A stretch of DNA of 64,000 nucleotides from Diogma glabrata (lineage: Eukaryota; Arthropoda; Insecta; Diptera; Cylindrotomidae), in NCBI GenBank assembly GCA_963693315.1, contig OY856187.1, positions 383,323,711 to 383,387,710 on the forward strand, in the 5' to 3' direction. Numbering within the stretch: position 1 is the stretch's first letter; every line of letters begins with the position of its first letter. Shown in pieces: positions 10,621 to 23,689 of the stretch. The position numbers and the translations under genes were made by a program. The notes below the pieces were generated by a model that did not search any database, was not told the origin of the DNA, and saw nothing but the letters and a program-made list of their open reading frames with translations.

Positions 10621-12171
10621 ACTTCGGTCTGAAAGATCTAAATAATACATTCATGAGGTCAAAGTGAAATTCTTACCCCCACTTTTTTGGCATTTCTCGA
10701 CGTTTTAGGACCTACTGATTCTAAAAGAGCAAAAAAAAAATGTATTATTGTCTGTAGGCCGTCCGGCCGTCACAACCGACGAAATCTAGAAAACGGCTGG
10801 ACGGATTTGAAAATTTTTTTCTAAAAATAACTCAATGGAAAGAGCCAAAAGGACGATTTGTTCGATAGCTGTACCGGAAGTGTGTCAAAAAAATCGTCAA
10901 GTGTGTCAAAACATGGAAATTTGCAAATTTTTTGCTTAAAAAACGTTCATTTTAAGTGATTACGAGTATAGGAGCATTGAATTTGGAGAAATCTTGATCG
11001 TCGGGATTGGTATGTGAGACCAATATCTAGATTATTGCATTATGAGTTTGTCAAAAAAATGTTGTCAAGTGTGTCAAAAGAAAGATTTGTATTTACTTTT
11101 TTACCCAATTTTTTGGAAAAAAATAAAATTAATAATTTGTATGACATGAAATTTTTTTTATTATTATAGAGAATTATGGCATTATAAGTTTGTCAAAAAA
11201 ATAATGTCAAGTGTGTCAAAAAATGATTTCATTTATTTTTTTAGCCAATTTTTTGTAAAAAAAATGTAGCTGTTTTTATGACGTAAATGTAATTGAAAAT
11301 GAAATTGGACATGGAAATTTTTTAATTTGTTATATTTTTTGAAATTATTTTGGAATTTTGAAAAAAGTTTGTATTTTTGATTTTGTAATAATTTTTGCAA
11401 TATTTTTAGAATTTTGGAAAAAGTTTTAATTTTTGATTTTGTAAGAATTTTTTGAATATATTTAGAATTTTGAAAAATTTTTAATTTTTGATTTTATTAT
11501 ATTTTTCGGAATTTTGAAAAACTTTTAGTTTTTGATTTTGTAATAATTTTTGCAATATTTTTAGAATGTTGGAAAAAGTTTGAATTTTTAAGAATTTTTG
11601 GATTATTATTGGAATTTAGAAAAAGTTTAAATATTTGATTTCATTCTAATTTTTGGAATATTTTTGGAATATTGAAAAAAGTTTCAATTTTTGATTTTGT
11701 TATAATTTTTGCAATATTTTTAGAATTATGAAAAAAAAGTTTTTATTTTTGATTTTGTAACAATTTTTGCAATATTTTTAGAATTTTGGAAAAGTTTAAA
11801 TTTTTACGAATTTTTGGAATATAATCGGAATTTAGAAAAAGTTTAAATATTTGATTTTATTCTAATTTTTGGAATATTTTTGGAATTTTGAAAAAAGTTT
11901 GATTTTATTTAGTTTAACAATATTTTTGGAATTTTGATTCTAATTTTCCGGCAACGTATTGATGTTTCGTGTTAGTTTTGTAATAAATTTTTAAACAGAG
12001 ATAAAAAATAATTGTACTCCAACAAAGAGTTATGTTTGATATACATCGCTGCCCAAAACTATAAACCATATCCTCATCAAAGTTTTTTGCCGAAAACTAT
12101 ATCAAAATCCTTAACCCAGACCGAAGTTTTGATATCTCAGAGCTGTGAGATTTCAGCCTCTCCATATTTTT
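10621..12171 (+). mobile_element. Full-length family-A element, DINE-1/Helentron-like, non-autonomous
   Basis: It begins ACTTCGGTCTGAAAG next to AATT and ends ...CCTCTCCATATTTTT. The 12-base motif ACTTCGGTCTGA at the start recurs inverted about 50 bases inside the end (CAGACCGAAGT-type), giving a subterminal inverted repeat. A stem ATCTCA-GAGCTG-TGAGAT lies near the 3' end. The middle is a degenerate tandem array of GAATTTTGAAAAAGTTT-type units. These features resemble DINE-1/Helentron non-autonomous elements. No protein is encoded. Other copies are at 1, 15264, 15841 and 57199. Confidence 0.65.
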
Positions 12172-15100
12172 CTATTAAGTTCTAGAAAAATTTGATGATT
12201 ATGCAAGAATTTTGGTTGGTAGAAAAATAGAGCAATCCATAATATAATAGCCCTGAGTGCCTTGTCTTATGGGTATCGAGGTCGACTGAGGTCGAGAGTT
12301 CAATTCCTGGTGTGATATATTTTTCTATTGTTATTTTTAAATAACATTAAAATTATTGTTTTTTATTCATAAACATTTCTTTTTACGAATTTTAAATTGA
12401 TCGATAATGTAGTTTTTTAAGGTTATTTCTACTGCCTCTTCCTGTTGCGTTCAAATTATTATCATTTCGATATTAATAATTAACTACAATTTGAGGAAGT
12501 ATTTCAATTTCAATATAAGTTAACATCTTCATCACATAAAACCGCTTTAAACGGTTTAAGGTTGCGGACAATTTACGGTATTTAAATTTGTTCGATAATG
12601 TAGTTTTTTAAGGTTATTGCTATTATCTTTTAGCACAGTGTGACGTCAATACGAAGTAAAATTTAGAATGTATTCAGGGAATTTCTACGACATCTATAAC
12701 ATTTTCTTCAGTTTTTTAGAAGAAATGTTTCGTAGGTATCCTGTATTTTATACTTTTTCTTATTTTCTTTTTTCATTTTTTCTATTTTTTGTTGGTGATT
12801 GTTGTACCATTTTTTTAAAAAGTTTTTAAGAAGGAATTAATATCTATTTTCTCAATAGTTTTGTTTGTTTTTGAATGGAATTGAATTTTTTTCAATAAAA
12901 TATTGAATGGTGGTTTTTGTTAAAAATTGATTTTCAATAGTCACAAGATATGTAATATGTATTTTGAAAAAAAGCTAGAATTTCGAAAGATTCATAAAAC
13001 ATTCTTTTTTTTTAGGAATAATTTGGAGCCCGTGGAATACTTCCTAGTGCAGCATAAAAGTAAGAAATTTCGAAAAATGTTGAACATAGGGTTACGATTC
13101 GGAAGGATATGCAGTTTTTTAGGATCGCTTATTGTAACTTTGAAGTTATTGTAAACATTGCTTAACAATACTTACTCTTTCATTTTTTTTAAATTGGACT
13201 TAAAAAGAAAGGTTTAACACCTTGATTTATTTGGAATTAGAGTGAAAATCATACTTTAGCTACAAGTAACTTTCCAATCATCTTCAGAATATCTGATGAT
13301 ATAAATGAGAAACAAATATTTTATGTTTTTCACTAAAAAATTTATGCCGTTTTAATAGATGTACATACAAACATAAAACATATGAGAAAATAAATTTGTC
13401 ATATTGTCATAATAAGAAAGCATTCATATACTAAAAGAATGTGGAATAAATGAAATACCTCATCAAAATATTATAATTTCTTAAATTTTTTTTTTGTTAT
13501 TATTATCTCCATTTACACAATATTTTTCATATTCAATAAAAAATGTGTCTTTTTATGTGCCTTCATCCTTCCCTACGAATCGCGTGCTTCTCATATTACT
13601 TTCTACAAATATGCAAATAATTTTATTTTTTTTTTTATTTTACGACAATTATATTATGCGTGTTTAGGCAGTTGTAATAAAACTTGTTCATTCATTGTCA
13701 GCAGTTATGAATATATAGACACATAAAAATGTTTTTGTTAAATTGTTTCAGGTTTCATTAAAATAGAAAGAAAAACCCATATTACGAAGAACAATATTTT
13801 ATGGTTTGTTGTGTTAGTTTAGGGTTGCCTTGTTTTCAAATGTTCGGCAGATTTTCTGTCATTACTCTGATCTCTTTTTCTGATGTGATGGGTGGTAAAA
13901 TATCTCAATCGCTATAATTCAAGACAGATGCGGTATAGTAATTAATTTTTTGTAATCTGCGACTTAGGGAATGGTTTATGTAATTTTCTTTGTAAGCCAT
14001 AATTAGCACAAGCAATAATAGCTAAACCTTCGAAACTAAAGCTAAGAGTCCGTGATCCGTGGTTGTCCCGTGAGTGGTATAATCGAACTGGTTTTTCCAC
14101 CACCACCACCACCAAAAGTGTATAGAAATAAAAGGTGTGTTTCATTTTCCCAAAATTTCCACACTCAAATGTACGTATGCAAAGGAAAGATGAAAAATTA
14201 CTAAAATTATACAAGAAAATATACTACGCCGTTATAGGGCAGGGCGAAAGAAGAAGGTCCGATGTTTACATTCGTCCGGAGAAAGTAAGAAAACGAAAGG
14301 TTAGACCTTGAACCCAAACCCCAAGGTAAAGAGTCTCATGCTCTTGTCAAACTAGATGGGCATAATTTATAAAATCAGGCTCTTACCAAAAAATTTTGAC
14401 TAAGTGCCGAAATTGGATGACCTTTTTCTAGGTGAAGAATAAACCCTTATAAAACAGAATGGATAAGTTGTTTGTTCTAGACAGTGATTATCTTTCCAAA
14501 ATGAGAACACATGGCAACCCTATTTTTGCTAGATAGAATAGTAAAATATATACAAATAATATGTGAAAAGCTGTTAAAAAGCACAAACCAAAACTACTAT
14601 CAATAACGCAAATTTGGCCTATTCCTAAAATCATATCAATATTTTAAATTCATTACAAATCGATTTCACCTATAGGTTTTCAATATGTTTCCACACAACA
14701 AATTGAATAGTAATTTTTACCAACACATTTTCTAATTCGTTTATTCAAACGTTTCGTTTGATTTATACGAAAATGTTCCTTTTGTTTGAATTTTATTGTC
14801 ATTTCACGTTTCTTTTGAGTTCGTGACGGCTTATGTATACAAGAACGTTTCTATTTACATATGATTTTTATGGGTTTTTCTTTACAAAATTAGTCAACTG
14901 ATATAAATATAATAGGAAATGTTTAAAGCGTATCAGGGTTAAAAAGATTTACTCACGCCTCTATGAAATTCGTTCACGAATAAATTTTAATGTAAAATAA
15001 ACTATGTTATCCAAATTCATTGGAAAGTTTTAAAAAACACAATAAAACATGAGGGGTTGGAGTTTAACTACAATCAAATTGTTAGATATAAAATGTTCAA

Positions 15101-15263
15101 AAGTTAAGAATTGAAACTAGCAATAATCTGCATCATTTCTAGCAGGATTTCTTCAAATGAAATTTTTATAACTTTAGGATTTTCTCATGAAAATGATTCC
15201 TTAAATTAATTTTGGATTTTTGAGATCAATTAAACTCAAGTAAGTAAATAAGTAATTGGAATT
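12172..15263. other. Gene-free AT-rich stretch
   Basis: The only visible structure is a direct repeat of about 30 bases (GATAATGTAGTTTTTTAAGG, near 12401 and 12592) and a short (CAC)n run near 14100. Small ORFs at 12927-13154 and 13942-14214 show no family motif. Confidence 0.45.
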
Positions 15264-15840
15264 ACTTCGGTCTGAAAGACCTAAGTATTACATTCATGAG
15301 CTCAAAGTGAAATTCTTACCCCCACTTTTTTTGACATTTCTCGACGTTTTAGGACCTCCTGATTCTAAAAAAGCAAAAAAGAAAAATGTATGTCTGTCTG
15401 CCGGCCGGCCGTTATTACCTACGCTGCAGGGAAAACCGCTGGAGGGATTTCAAAATTTTCTAAAAATAGGTATTTCTTTTTTTTCTAAAAATAGGTATTC
15501 ACAAGATACAGGTCCGAAAGGACGCTGTGTTCGATAACTGTACCGAAAGTGTGTCAAAAAAATCATTACGTGTGTCAAAAATAGCAAATTTTCATATTTT
15601 TGGCTTAAAAAACGTTCATTTTAAGTGATTACGAGTAGGAACATTAAATTTGGAGAAATCTTGATGGTAGGGATTGGTATGTGAGATCGAAAACTAGATT
15701 ATTGCATTATAAGTTTGTCAAAAAAATGTTGTCAAGTGTGTCAAAAAATAATTTCATTTATTTTTTAGCCAATTTTATGGTAAAAAAAATGTAGCTGTTT
15801 TTATGACGTAAATGTAATTGAAAATGAAATTGAACATGGA
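15264..15840 (+). mobile_element. Family-A copy 3, first segment (split element)
   Basis: It starts ACTTCGGTCTGAAAG and matches copy 10621-12171 up to the GAACATGGAAA position. It is interrupted there by an inverted family-A copy. It resumes at 17156-17505, is interrupted again at its (TA)n tract, and finishes at 37129-37667. The three segments plus the TA tract rebuild one element of the expected length. Confidence 0.75.
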
Positions 15841-17155
15841 AAATATGGAGGGGCTGAAATCTCACAGCTCTGAGATATCAAGACTTCGGTCTGAGTAAAG
15901 GATTTTGATATAATTTTCGGCAAAAAACTTTCACGAGGACATGGTTTTTAGTTTTGGGCAGCGATGTATATCAAACATAACTCTTTGTTAAAGTACAAGT
16001 AATTTTTATATCTGTTTAAAAATTTATTACAAAACTAACACGAAACATCAATACATTGCCGGAAAATTATAATCAAAATTCCAAAAATATTGTTAAATTA
16101 AATAAAATCAAACTTTTTCAAAATTCCAAAAATATTCTAAAAATTAGAATGAAATCAAATATTTAAACTTTTTCTAAATTCCGATTATATGCCAAAAATT
16201 CTTAAAAATTCGAACTTTTTCCAAAATTCTAAAAATATTGCAAAAATTATTACAAAATCAAAAATGCAAACCTTTTCAAAATTCCAAAAATATTTCAAAA
16301 ACTATAACAAATTCAAAAATTTCCAAGTTCAATTTCATTTTCAATTACATTTACGTCATAAAAACAGCTACATTTTTTTTTCCAAAAAATTGGCTAAAAA
16401 ATAAATGATTTGACATTTTTTGACACACTTGACAAAATTTTTTTGACAAACTTATAATGCCATAATTCTCAATAATAATAATAAAATTTCATTTCGAGCA
16501 AACAATTTTATTTTTTCCAAAAAATTGGGTAAAAAATAAATAAAAATCTCTCTTTTGACACACTTGACAACAATTTTTTTGACAAACTTATAATGCCATA
16601 ATTCTCAATAATAATAATAAAATTTCAATTCAAACAAACAATTTTATTTTTTTTCCAAAAAGTTGGGTAAGAAAATAAATAAAAATCTTTCTTTTGACAC
16701 ACTTGACAACATTTTTTTTTGACAAACTTATAATGCAATAATCTAGTTTTTGATCTCACATACCAATCCCGACCATCAAGATTCCCCCAAATTTAATGTT
16801 CCTACTCGTAATCACTTAAAATGAACGTTTTTTAAGCCAAAAATATGAAAATTTGCTATTTTTGACTCACATAATGATTTTTTTGACACACTTCCGGTAC
16901 AGTTATCGAACACAGCGTCCTTTCGGACCTGCATCTTGTGAATACCTATTTTTAGAAAAAAAAATTTTTGAAATCCCTCCAGCCGTTTTCTCTACAGTGA
17001 AGGTAATGACGGCGGCCGACAGACAGACATACATTTTTTTTTTTGCTTTTTTAGAATCAGGAGGTCCTAAAACGTCGAGAAATGTCAAAAAAAGTGGGGG
17101 TAAAAATTTCACTTTGAGCTCATGAATGTAATACTTAAGTCTTTCAGACCGAAGT
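15841..17155 (-). mobile_element. Family-A copy 4, inverted, inserted in copy 3
   Basis: Read on the minus strand it starts ACTTCGG (at 17155) and ends CCCCTCCATATTT (at 15841), the same two termini as the 10621 copy. On both sides the flanking sequence belongs to another family-A copy in the opposite orientation. Confidence 0.75.
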
Positions 17156-17666
<511 letters not shown>

Positions 17667-17684
17667 CGACACTAACCGCACAAC

Positions 17685-17815
17685 ACGGGTGCTACACGGG
17701 TGTTACACGGGTGTCACACGGGTGTCACACTGGTGTAGCACGGGTAGTCACACGGGCGTGGCACGGGTAGTCACACGGGTGTGGCACGGGCAACCACACG
17801 GGTGTGGCACGGGTG
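17685..17815 (+). repeat. CACGGG tandem motif array at the left end of element B
   Basis: CACGGGTGT-type units (ACACGGGTGT, GCACGGGTAG and variants) recur about ten times. The same motif is embedded in the longer subterminal units at both ends of B. It could be a transposase-binding array. Confidence 0.8.
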
Positions 17816-17829
17816 ATACACGTAGCACG

Positions 17830-18450
17830 TTTTTTTTTTAATTTCTATTCGCAACATACACGGACTACATGGTAAATTATGTCATGTACGATTGTAGCAC
17901 GATTTTGATTAAAATTTAATTTGTTAACTGTGATAATGTTTATTGTTGGAAATAAAATTGCAATTTGTGTTAATTAGATTATATTATTTCAATCTAAAAT
18001 ATTTAATTACTATTCGAACAGCACATGAGTTACACGGGAAATTTTTTCATACGAAAAAAATGATAATATTGGGTGGTGATTATCATTTCTAGTACGGTTT
18101 TGATTAAAATTTGGATTAGTTGGCTTTCGAAAAGTTTATTGTTAGAAATGAAATTTCAATTTGGACCATCTCTAGATTAAATAATTTTTATCTGTAAGAC
18201 TTAGTTACTAGTTGCACCACACACGGGCTGGTTATACACGGGAGACTATGTCATACAAAAAATAATCAAAATTACACACTGATTGCTTTTTGAAGAACGG
18301 TTTGATTAACATTTGATTTAGTAGGCTTTGAAAATTGATTATTGTAAAATAAAATTTCAATCATGGGCCAATTAGATCAAATAACTTCGATCTGAAAGAC
18401 CTAATTACCATTTGTACCACGCAGGGGAAGTAATGTCATACGAAAAAAAT
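17830..18450 (+). repeat. Left subterminal repeat block of element B
   Basis: About four degenerate copies of a unit of roughly 190-200 bp. Each contains CTATTCG..CA..CACGGG, a TGTCATACGAAAA-type segment, GATTTTGATTAAAATTT and AAATAAAATTGCAATTTG. The right block carries the same unit inverted. Confidence 0.75.
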
Positions 18451-18459
18451 GTTAATATT

Positions 18460-19796
18460 ACTTAAAAAATATTTATTGTTTGTAGTCATTTTTATTTGTA
18501 TTCATTAATCATTACCAAACGTTTCGAAAAATCTTCTTGTTCATTGTCAATGGTTTACGTTTTTTAAGAAAATTGTTTGAAACGTTGTAGTTAGCTTGCA
18601 AGTATATAGTCGTAAGATTTCTACTGATACAAACACGCAAGTGGTATCAATCTCTTCGTTTAGAATCGTAGGTTATCGTAGGTTACCTTCGTTTAGTTCC
18701 TAGGTATTTTGTGTATGGTTGATATTTATTACTTTTATTAATAGACAAAATTTTGCACTGATCATTTCACTGTATCTTGCTGAGATGGATGTTTTACAAT
18801 TAATAGATCCAGATATCCGGAAAGCTTCAAGGAGGGAAAATGAGTTGTCAATTGTTATGTTGAACTCTTTCCCTAGTTGCAGATGAAGCATTAGAGCACC
18901 ACGAAATCTAAAATTAGAAGCGCAAGAAGGACTGGTAGGTATTACACACAATGATAATGCCCAAAATCGTTTCTTCCTTGTAAATTCCGAGCTGAACAGA
19001 ATTTCAAAGGAGACGGAAATTTGGCTTGGGATGAAAACTATTGAACAAACAAAATTTCCCGGGCTTTAAATACTGCCCAAAAACACCAAGATCGCAAAGT
19101 GTTCAAACTCAAAGTTGCATTTAAAACTTATATACCAACCCTTTCCAGTGTGAAAATAAACAACTTACCCACATTTTTACTCACATTCTTACTCAAAGAG
19201 TGTTTTCGGCCGACGTGTGAGATTTTGTAAGTAACATAGAAGAAGTTGGTCCAAAGTTGGAGGAATCTTTTATGACAGAGCGTATAAACAGCAACTAAAT
19301 ACAATTTTAGTCTCCAATGAAAAAATACCCCTCAAATAATGTAAAGCCTCAACAAAAAAGGTTAGTGTTGTCCTTAGAGACAAAATTGTATGCTATGGAA
19401 ACAAATTTCTCATTCATGTCTAGCCTATCGATAGAATTTCGAAGCAGAGATGACATTGACATAAAGTTTAATATAAGCAACTACAAACGAAATACCCTAA
19501 AATTTAGTTTTCTGTGTCATTCGTAGTGCGGATGCACGAGGCGAATTTACAATAATAAATGCCGACGAATTTAACTACATAATTTTAATAACTCCAAGGA
19601 ATTTCTTCCCAATATGCTAACAGAAGCTTTACTATACAAAATACAAGCTTATGCAAGTAGTTTACGCAGCCTCTAATAAAAACGACAGCGTTAAAGGCGC
19701 CGAAAATAAGTTCTCTTAAGTTGTAATGATTTGTCTAAGCCTGTGTTTATTCCTCTTTCTGTTGAGAAAGGTTAAGTTCAACCTGCGTGTCCATTA
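18460..19796. other. Interior of element B, no gene recognised
   Basis: Short frames at 18700-18951 (minus) and 19317-19526 (plus) have no recognisable motif. No element ends are seen. Confidence 0.4.
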
Positions 19797-19880
19797 GACC
19801 GACCCAAAATCAACATGCTGATTTTTTCGTTACGCTCAGGGCTCAATTTGTTTATTGGTGTATACTGAATATCCACACCA

Positions 19881-21096
19881 AAAATTGGGTCGATTGGTGC
19901 CTCCAAGAGCTAGCGCTTTTACATATCGTCGGCTACAAAGCATTTACGTGTATCTACATTTTAGAAAAATGGAAAGGAAGTTCACAAAACGATTTATTGC
20001 GCTTCTAAACAAGCTTGAAAATAAAATTTGTTTATCAATAAATAAAAAAAAACAATTTTTTTTAATTATTGATAGTAACTTATTTTTAAAAGCTTGTTTA
20101 CAGTCGCAATAAATCGTTTTGTGAACTTCTTTTTTTTTCTAAATTGTAGTTCCACGTAAGTGCTCTGTAGCCGACGATATAGTAAAACAAGATACGAGAT
20201 TTGTCGGCTATAAATACTTATATCTCAAAAACGCTTAATGATATAAAAAAATAAGTTAAAGCACGCTCACCTTATTTTGTGATTGCCTAACTTTTTTAGT
20301 ACAAACTTATTTGGTAAAATGGACATTTTAGTGAATTATTAAATAATGTTATGTACAGGGAAACGCAAATTTCAAGACCTTCTAACAGTTTATAACTAAA
20401 ATTGTTTGAACTGCTTCTTAAAAAATTAGTTTTTGCATCCAAATTTTGAGAACACTAATGAATTAACAAAAAACCGTAGAAGTTCGACTTTCAAAAATTT
20501 TTCTCGATAAACTACACTGTCAGGAATGCATTGATTGATACCCATATTCTGACACTTGTCATAATAATTGTTTTTCTTAAGTGACTCTGCAAATATTTTT
20601 GACGGCAAATGATTTTTTATTAATACAATATTGTATTTAATTAATTTTAGTAAATTTTGTATATTTTTAGAAATACACTGTTAAGTTAAACTGAAAATTT
20701 GAAGAAATTCTTAAAATAAAGGAACTTTTGTTCTAAAACTTTTTTATTTTTGAATAAAAGTTATAAGTGTGTTCTAAATAACTTTGTTTTAGTAAAAATA
20801 TAAATATTTTGCTTGTCGTAATTTTTTTTAAAATGTCACTGGAAGCAATGCGGCCTTTTCGAAAAATTGATCCCAAATTTAAAAAGTTCTACTAAAACTT
20901 TTTTGTTGTTATTCTGAGAAAAAAAGGTTGTACTACAAAAGTTAGACAATCACAAAATAAGGTGAGCTTGATTTAACTCTTTTTTCATATCATTAAGTGT
21001 TTTTGAGATATAAGAATTTATAGCTGACAAATCTTGGATCTTGTTTTACTATATGTAAAAGCGCTAGCTCTTGGAAGCAAAAATCGACCCAATTTT
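19881..21096. mobile_element. MITE-like element with nested palindromes
   Basis: The ends AAAATTGGGTCGATT...CTCCAAGAGCTAGCGC and GCGCTAGCTCTTGGAAGC...AATCGACCCAATTTT are inverted repeats of about 36 bp. Inside, a palindrome spans about 19925-20180; its arms include a perfect 25-bp inverted pair at 19977-20001 and 20105-20129. A second inverted pair of about 120 bp lies at 20187-20305 and 20928-21050. No protein is encoded. Confidence 0.75.
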
Positions 21097-22890
21097 TTGT
21101 CCAACCGCCAAAAATATAATTTAATTTGTTTTTGGGAAAATAATGAACTTGATGTTTGAAATATTTACTTGGTGGTAGTAGCGATAGAATTGTGATGCAG
21201 AATCTAGATTTAATGTTAAATTTCGATCATGCACAATTTGTGTAGCACGCTTTTGAACAGGGGCCCTATTCCCGAACACATATTTTTCAATCGACAATAT
21301 TGTCAATTTCACCAAAATGCCTAACAACTTTGTTAAAAAATGGTATTCTGTAACTCATATTTGTGTCAAGCAAATTATAACAAATTTTTACAAAATTATA
21401 ACAGATTTTTGGTACTAGATTCGTACTTTTGACAACTTACTTTTTTAATCTTAAAAGATGTAAAATAAAATAAAAATATATTTAATAAATAAATATGTTT
21501 TAATGATATTTATACAAAAATATGATTATTTAATATTATTAAAGACTAAATGTTGCGTTTTAAATTAATTTTTACGCCAATCGATGAAATTTGTGTAAAA
21601 AAGTCAACACACAAAACATAAAGCAAAATTGTGATTTTGACAGTAACTATATTGTTCTTGTCAGATTCACAATATTGTGTTGAATTTTCACCAAATTGGT
21701 GTTACATAATACGAAATTCACAATATTGTGTGAATTTACAATATTGTGATGACATTTATGTGTTCGGGAATAGGGCCCCAGAGTCCAAAAGAGCCAGGAA
21801 GGTAACAAATTCAGCATCTCAAACTTGACAACAATGCTCCATACAGGGACGAATATAGTATTTATAAATGAGGATTAATTGATACGGCGTGAAATATTTT
21901 TTACATCTATTGATAAGGTCGAGAATGTTTTCACATTTGTCTATTTCTTCTTCACACATACTAATTGAAATATCATAGGGGAACTAGGTCCTAGATCTAG
22001 AAACAATCCGCAGCTGTGTTTTAGTGGAATTAGAAATGAAATGAATTTTGTTCACCCTTCTGGGTCCTCGTTTACATTTACGGCAGCGTCTCTTCGAGCG
22101 GGATTTATTCGTTCATGAGTTTTACCCTTTGTAGGCGGGAAGACAAATGACGTGTGTCCTTTCTTCCGCAAAACTATTAATCGTATTACTGGTGATTTTC
22201 AACAGTTCGTTAATATAGATTAAAAATAAAGTGAAGGATAAAACTGAGCCTTGGGGTACACCAGCTGTTATTTTAAAAATAACAGGAAGAATGTTGTTCA
22301 TACTAGAGAATTTATTGTTACTTAACTCCCTTAAAAGTTTACCGATCATTTTGGGGTTCAAATGCGATTGTTTCATATTAACTCCTGAAGACTGGATTTG
22401 GGGTACTTCCTTATGAGTTTTCAAAACTGTCAAACAAAAAGCAAGGCGCTCCGCGAACACAGGAGTTTTCCTTGCAGGGTAATTAACGAATAAGTCACTG
22501 CATCAATAATAGGAGGATAGAAGATTTAGTACCAGAATTTAACAAATTAAGGGCACTGTAAAAACTTTTGTCAGAAATTGACAAATTGCAATCTCTGCAG
22601 TTTCTTTCTTTAATAATCTGGTTTGATATTAGAAAAAATTCGACATCGACACTCGTAATATCTGGCATAGATGTGAGAAAAAGCCCTAAGATCTTTTATC
22701 GCCGCCACTACAAGAAGTGAAAGTTGGGATTTTTACAATTTGCGTCAGGTCGTTTGATGCGACAAATATTTCTGCCTGCCATTGTCTTAGAAAATTTTAA
22801 CCACGATTTGTTGTGGGGGTTGAATTCACCGGTAACGATAAATTGTGAATTTTGAAATTTTGCTCTAGTTTCTTCAACAAGATTAGTCAA
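21097..22890 (-). pseudogene. Decayed LINE (jockey/CR1-type) with endonuclease, RT and C-terminal remnants
   Basis: On the minus strand, 22890-22708 carries TGEFNPHNKSWL, matching the TGDFNAH block of an APE-type endonuclease. 22460-22122 carries ITAGVPQGSVLS and IYINELL of the reverse transcriptase; the FADD-type catalytic box has decayed to FAEE. VQKRATQIV near 21250 is a C-terminal RT-tail motif. The reading frame is broken repeatedly and split by the MITE at 21261-21780. It is 5' truncated. The lineage (jockey or CR1-like) is inferred from motif style only. Confidence 0.7.
21261..21780. mobile_element. 520-bp MITE with 3-bp target duplication CAG
   Basis: The ends GGGCCCTATTCCCGAACACA and TGTGTTCGGGAATAGGGCCC are perfect inverted repeats. 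CAG is duplicated at 21258-21260 and 21781-21783. Removing the MITE and one CAG joins the LINE frame as DSVQKRATQIV. Internal CACAATATTGTG palindromes recur. GGG-ending termini with a 3-bp duplication suggest PIF/Harbinger-type mobilisation, but CAG is not the usual TWA target. Confidence 0.8.
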
Positions 22891-23689
22891 AAGATTAAAA
22901 AATTCGGATTATGTTTGTGTATAATACTATTGTGAAAAAAAATTCAAATGGACGAGCCTTTAATACTACTGTGCTGTAGCCATCACCATGTAGTTCAAAA
23001 CTGAAAAGCGTTTACATGCAACACTCTCATGAATGTATGCACAAACACTTTGATGAAGTTTAAAGCTGATTCAAGCCTATATTTGAAATTAAGTGTTACA
23101 TCGGAGGGATAGATTCAGAAACTTTTGTTTCTGCAAGAAAAAGAATATGCAGTTTGTCATAATCGAGATGATGTTGCACTGTATCACGGTTGGCATTCAT
23201 TCCACAAATATTTGGAATTTGCATTTTAAAATTTTTATCAATTGTAATATTCATTTGATCAAAAAATATTTTGTTTTAAAAATAGGTACTAAATAATAAA
23301 CCCTATCACGTAGTAAAATACGACAGATGCCAATATTTCGAGATAGGATGTAAGAATATTTTTTTACATATCGAGGACTGAAAGTAAAAGACTACACCTG
23401 CGGTTTATATTAAAAAGCGATGCGAAGCGAGTGCTTTTATTGAACCAAGGGCGTAATTTTCCTTTCAGCTTGAGTGTATGTACAACGTTTTACGCACAAA
23501 TTCAACATAGAATGGTTGGTACTAATTATTTAAATTAGTAATAAATTTTATAAACTCGCTAAACATTTTGAAAGTTTGAAAAAAAAAACTAAACATGCCA
23601 TGATATTCATTATAAACTTCATCCAATATTTGATTTGTTTGTTCTAATTTTATGATAATTTTAATTAGTTTACGAGCGATTATTTTACA

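Noticed and set aside
12255..12320. tRNA-like B box (GAGTTCAATTCC)
   Set aside because: First B-box base differs, no A box fits and no cloverleaf can be drawn.
15256..15537. Frames in family-A ends (also 16903-17112)
   Set aside because: They are repeated non-coding ends of the element; the frames are not kept in other copies.
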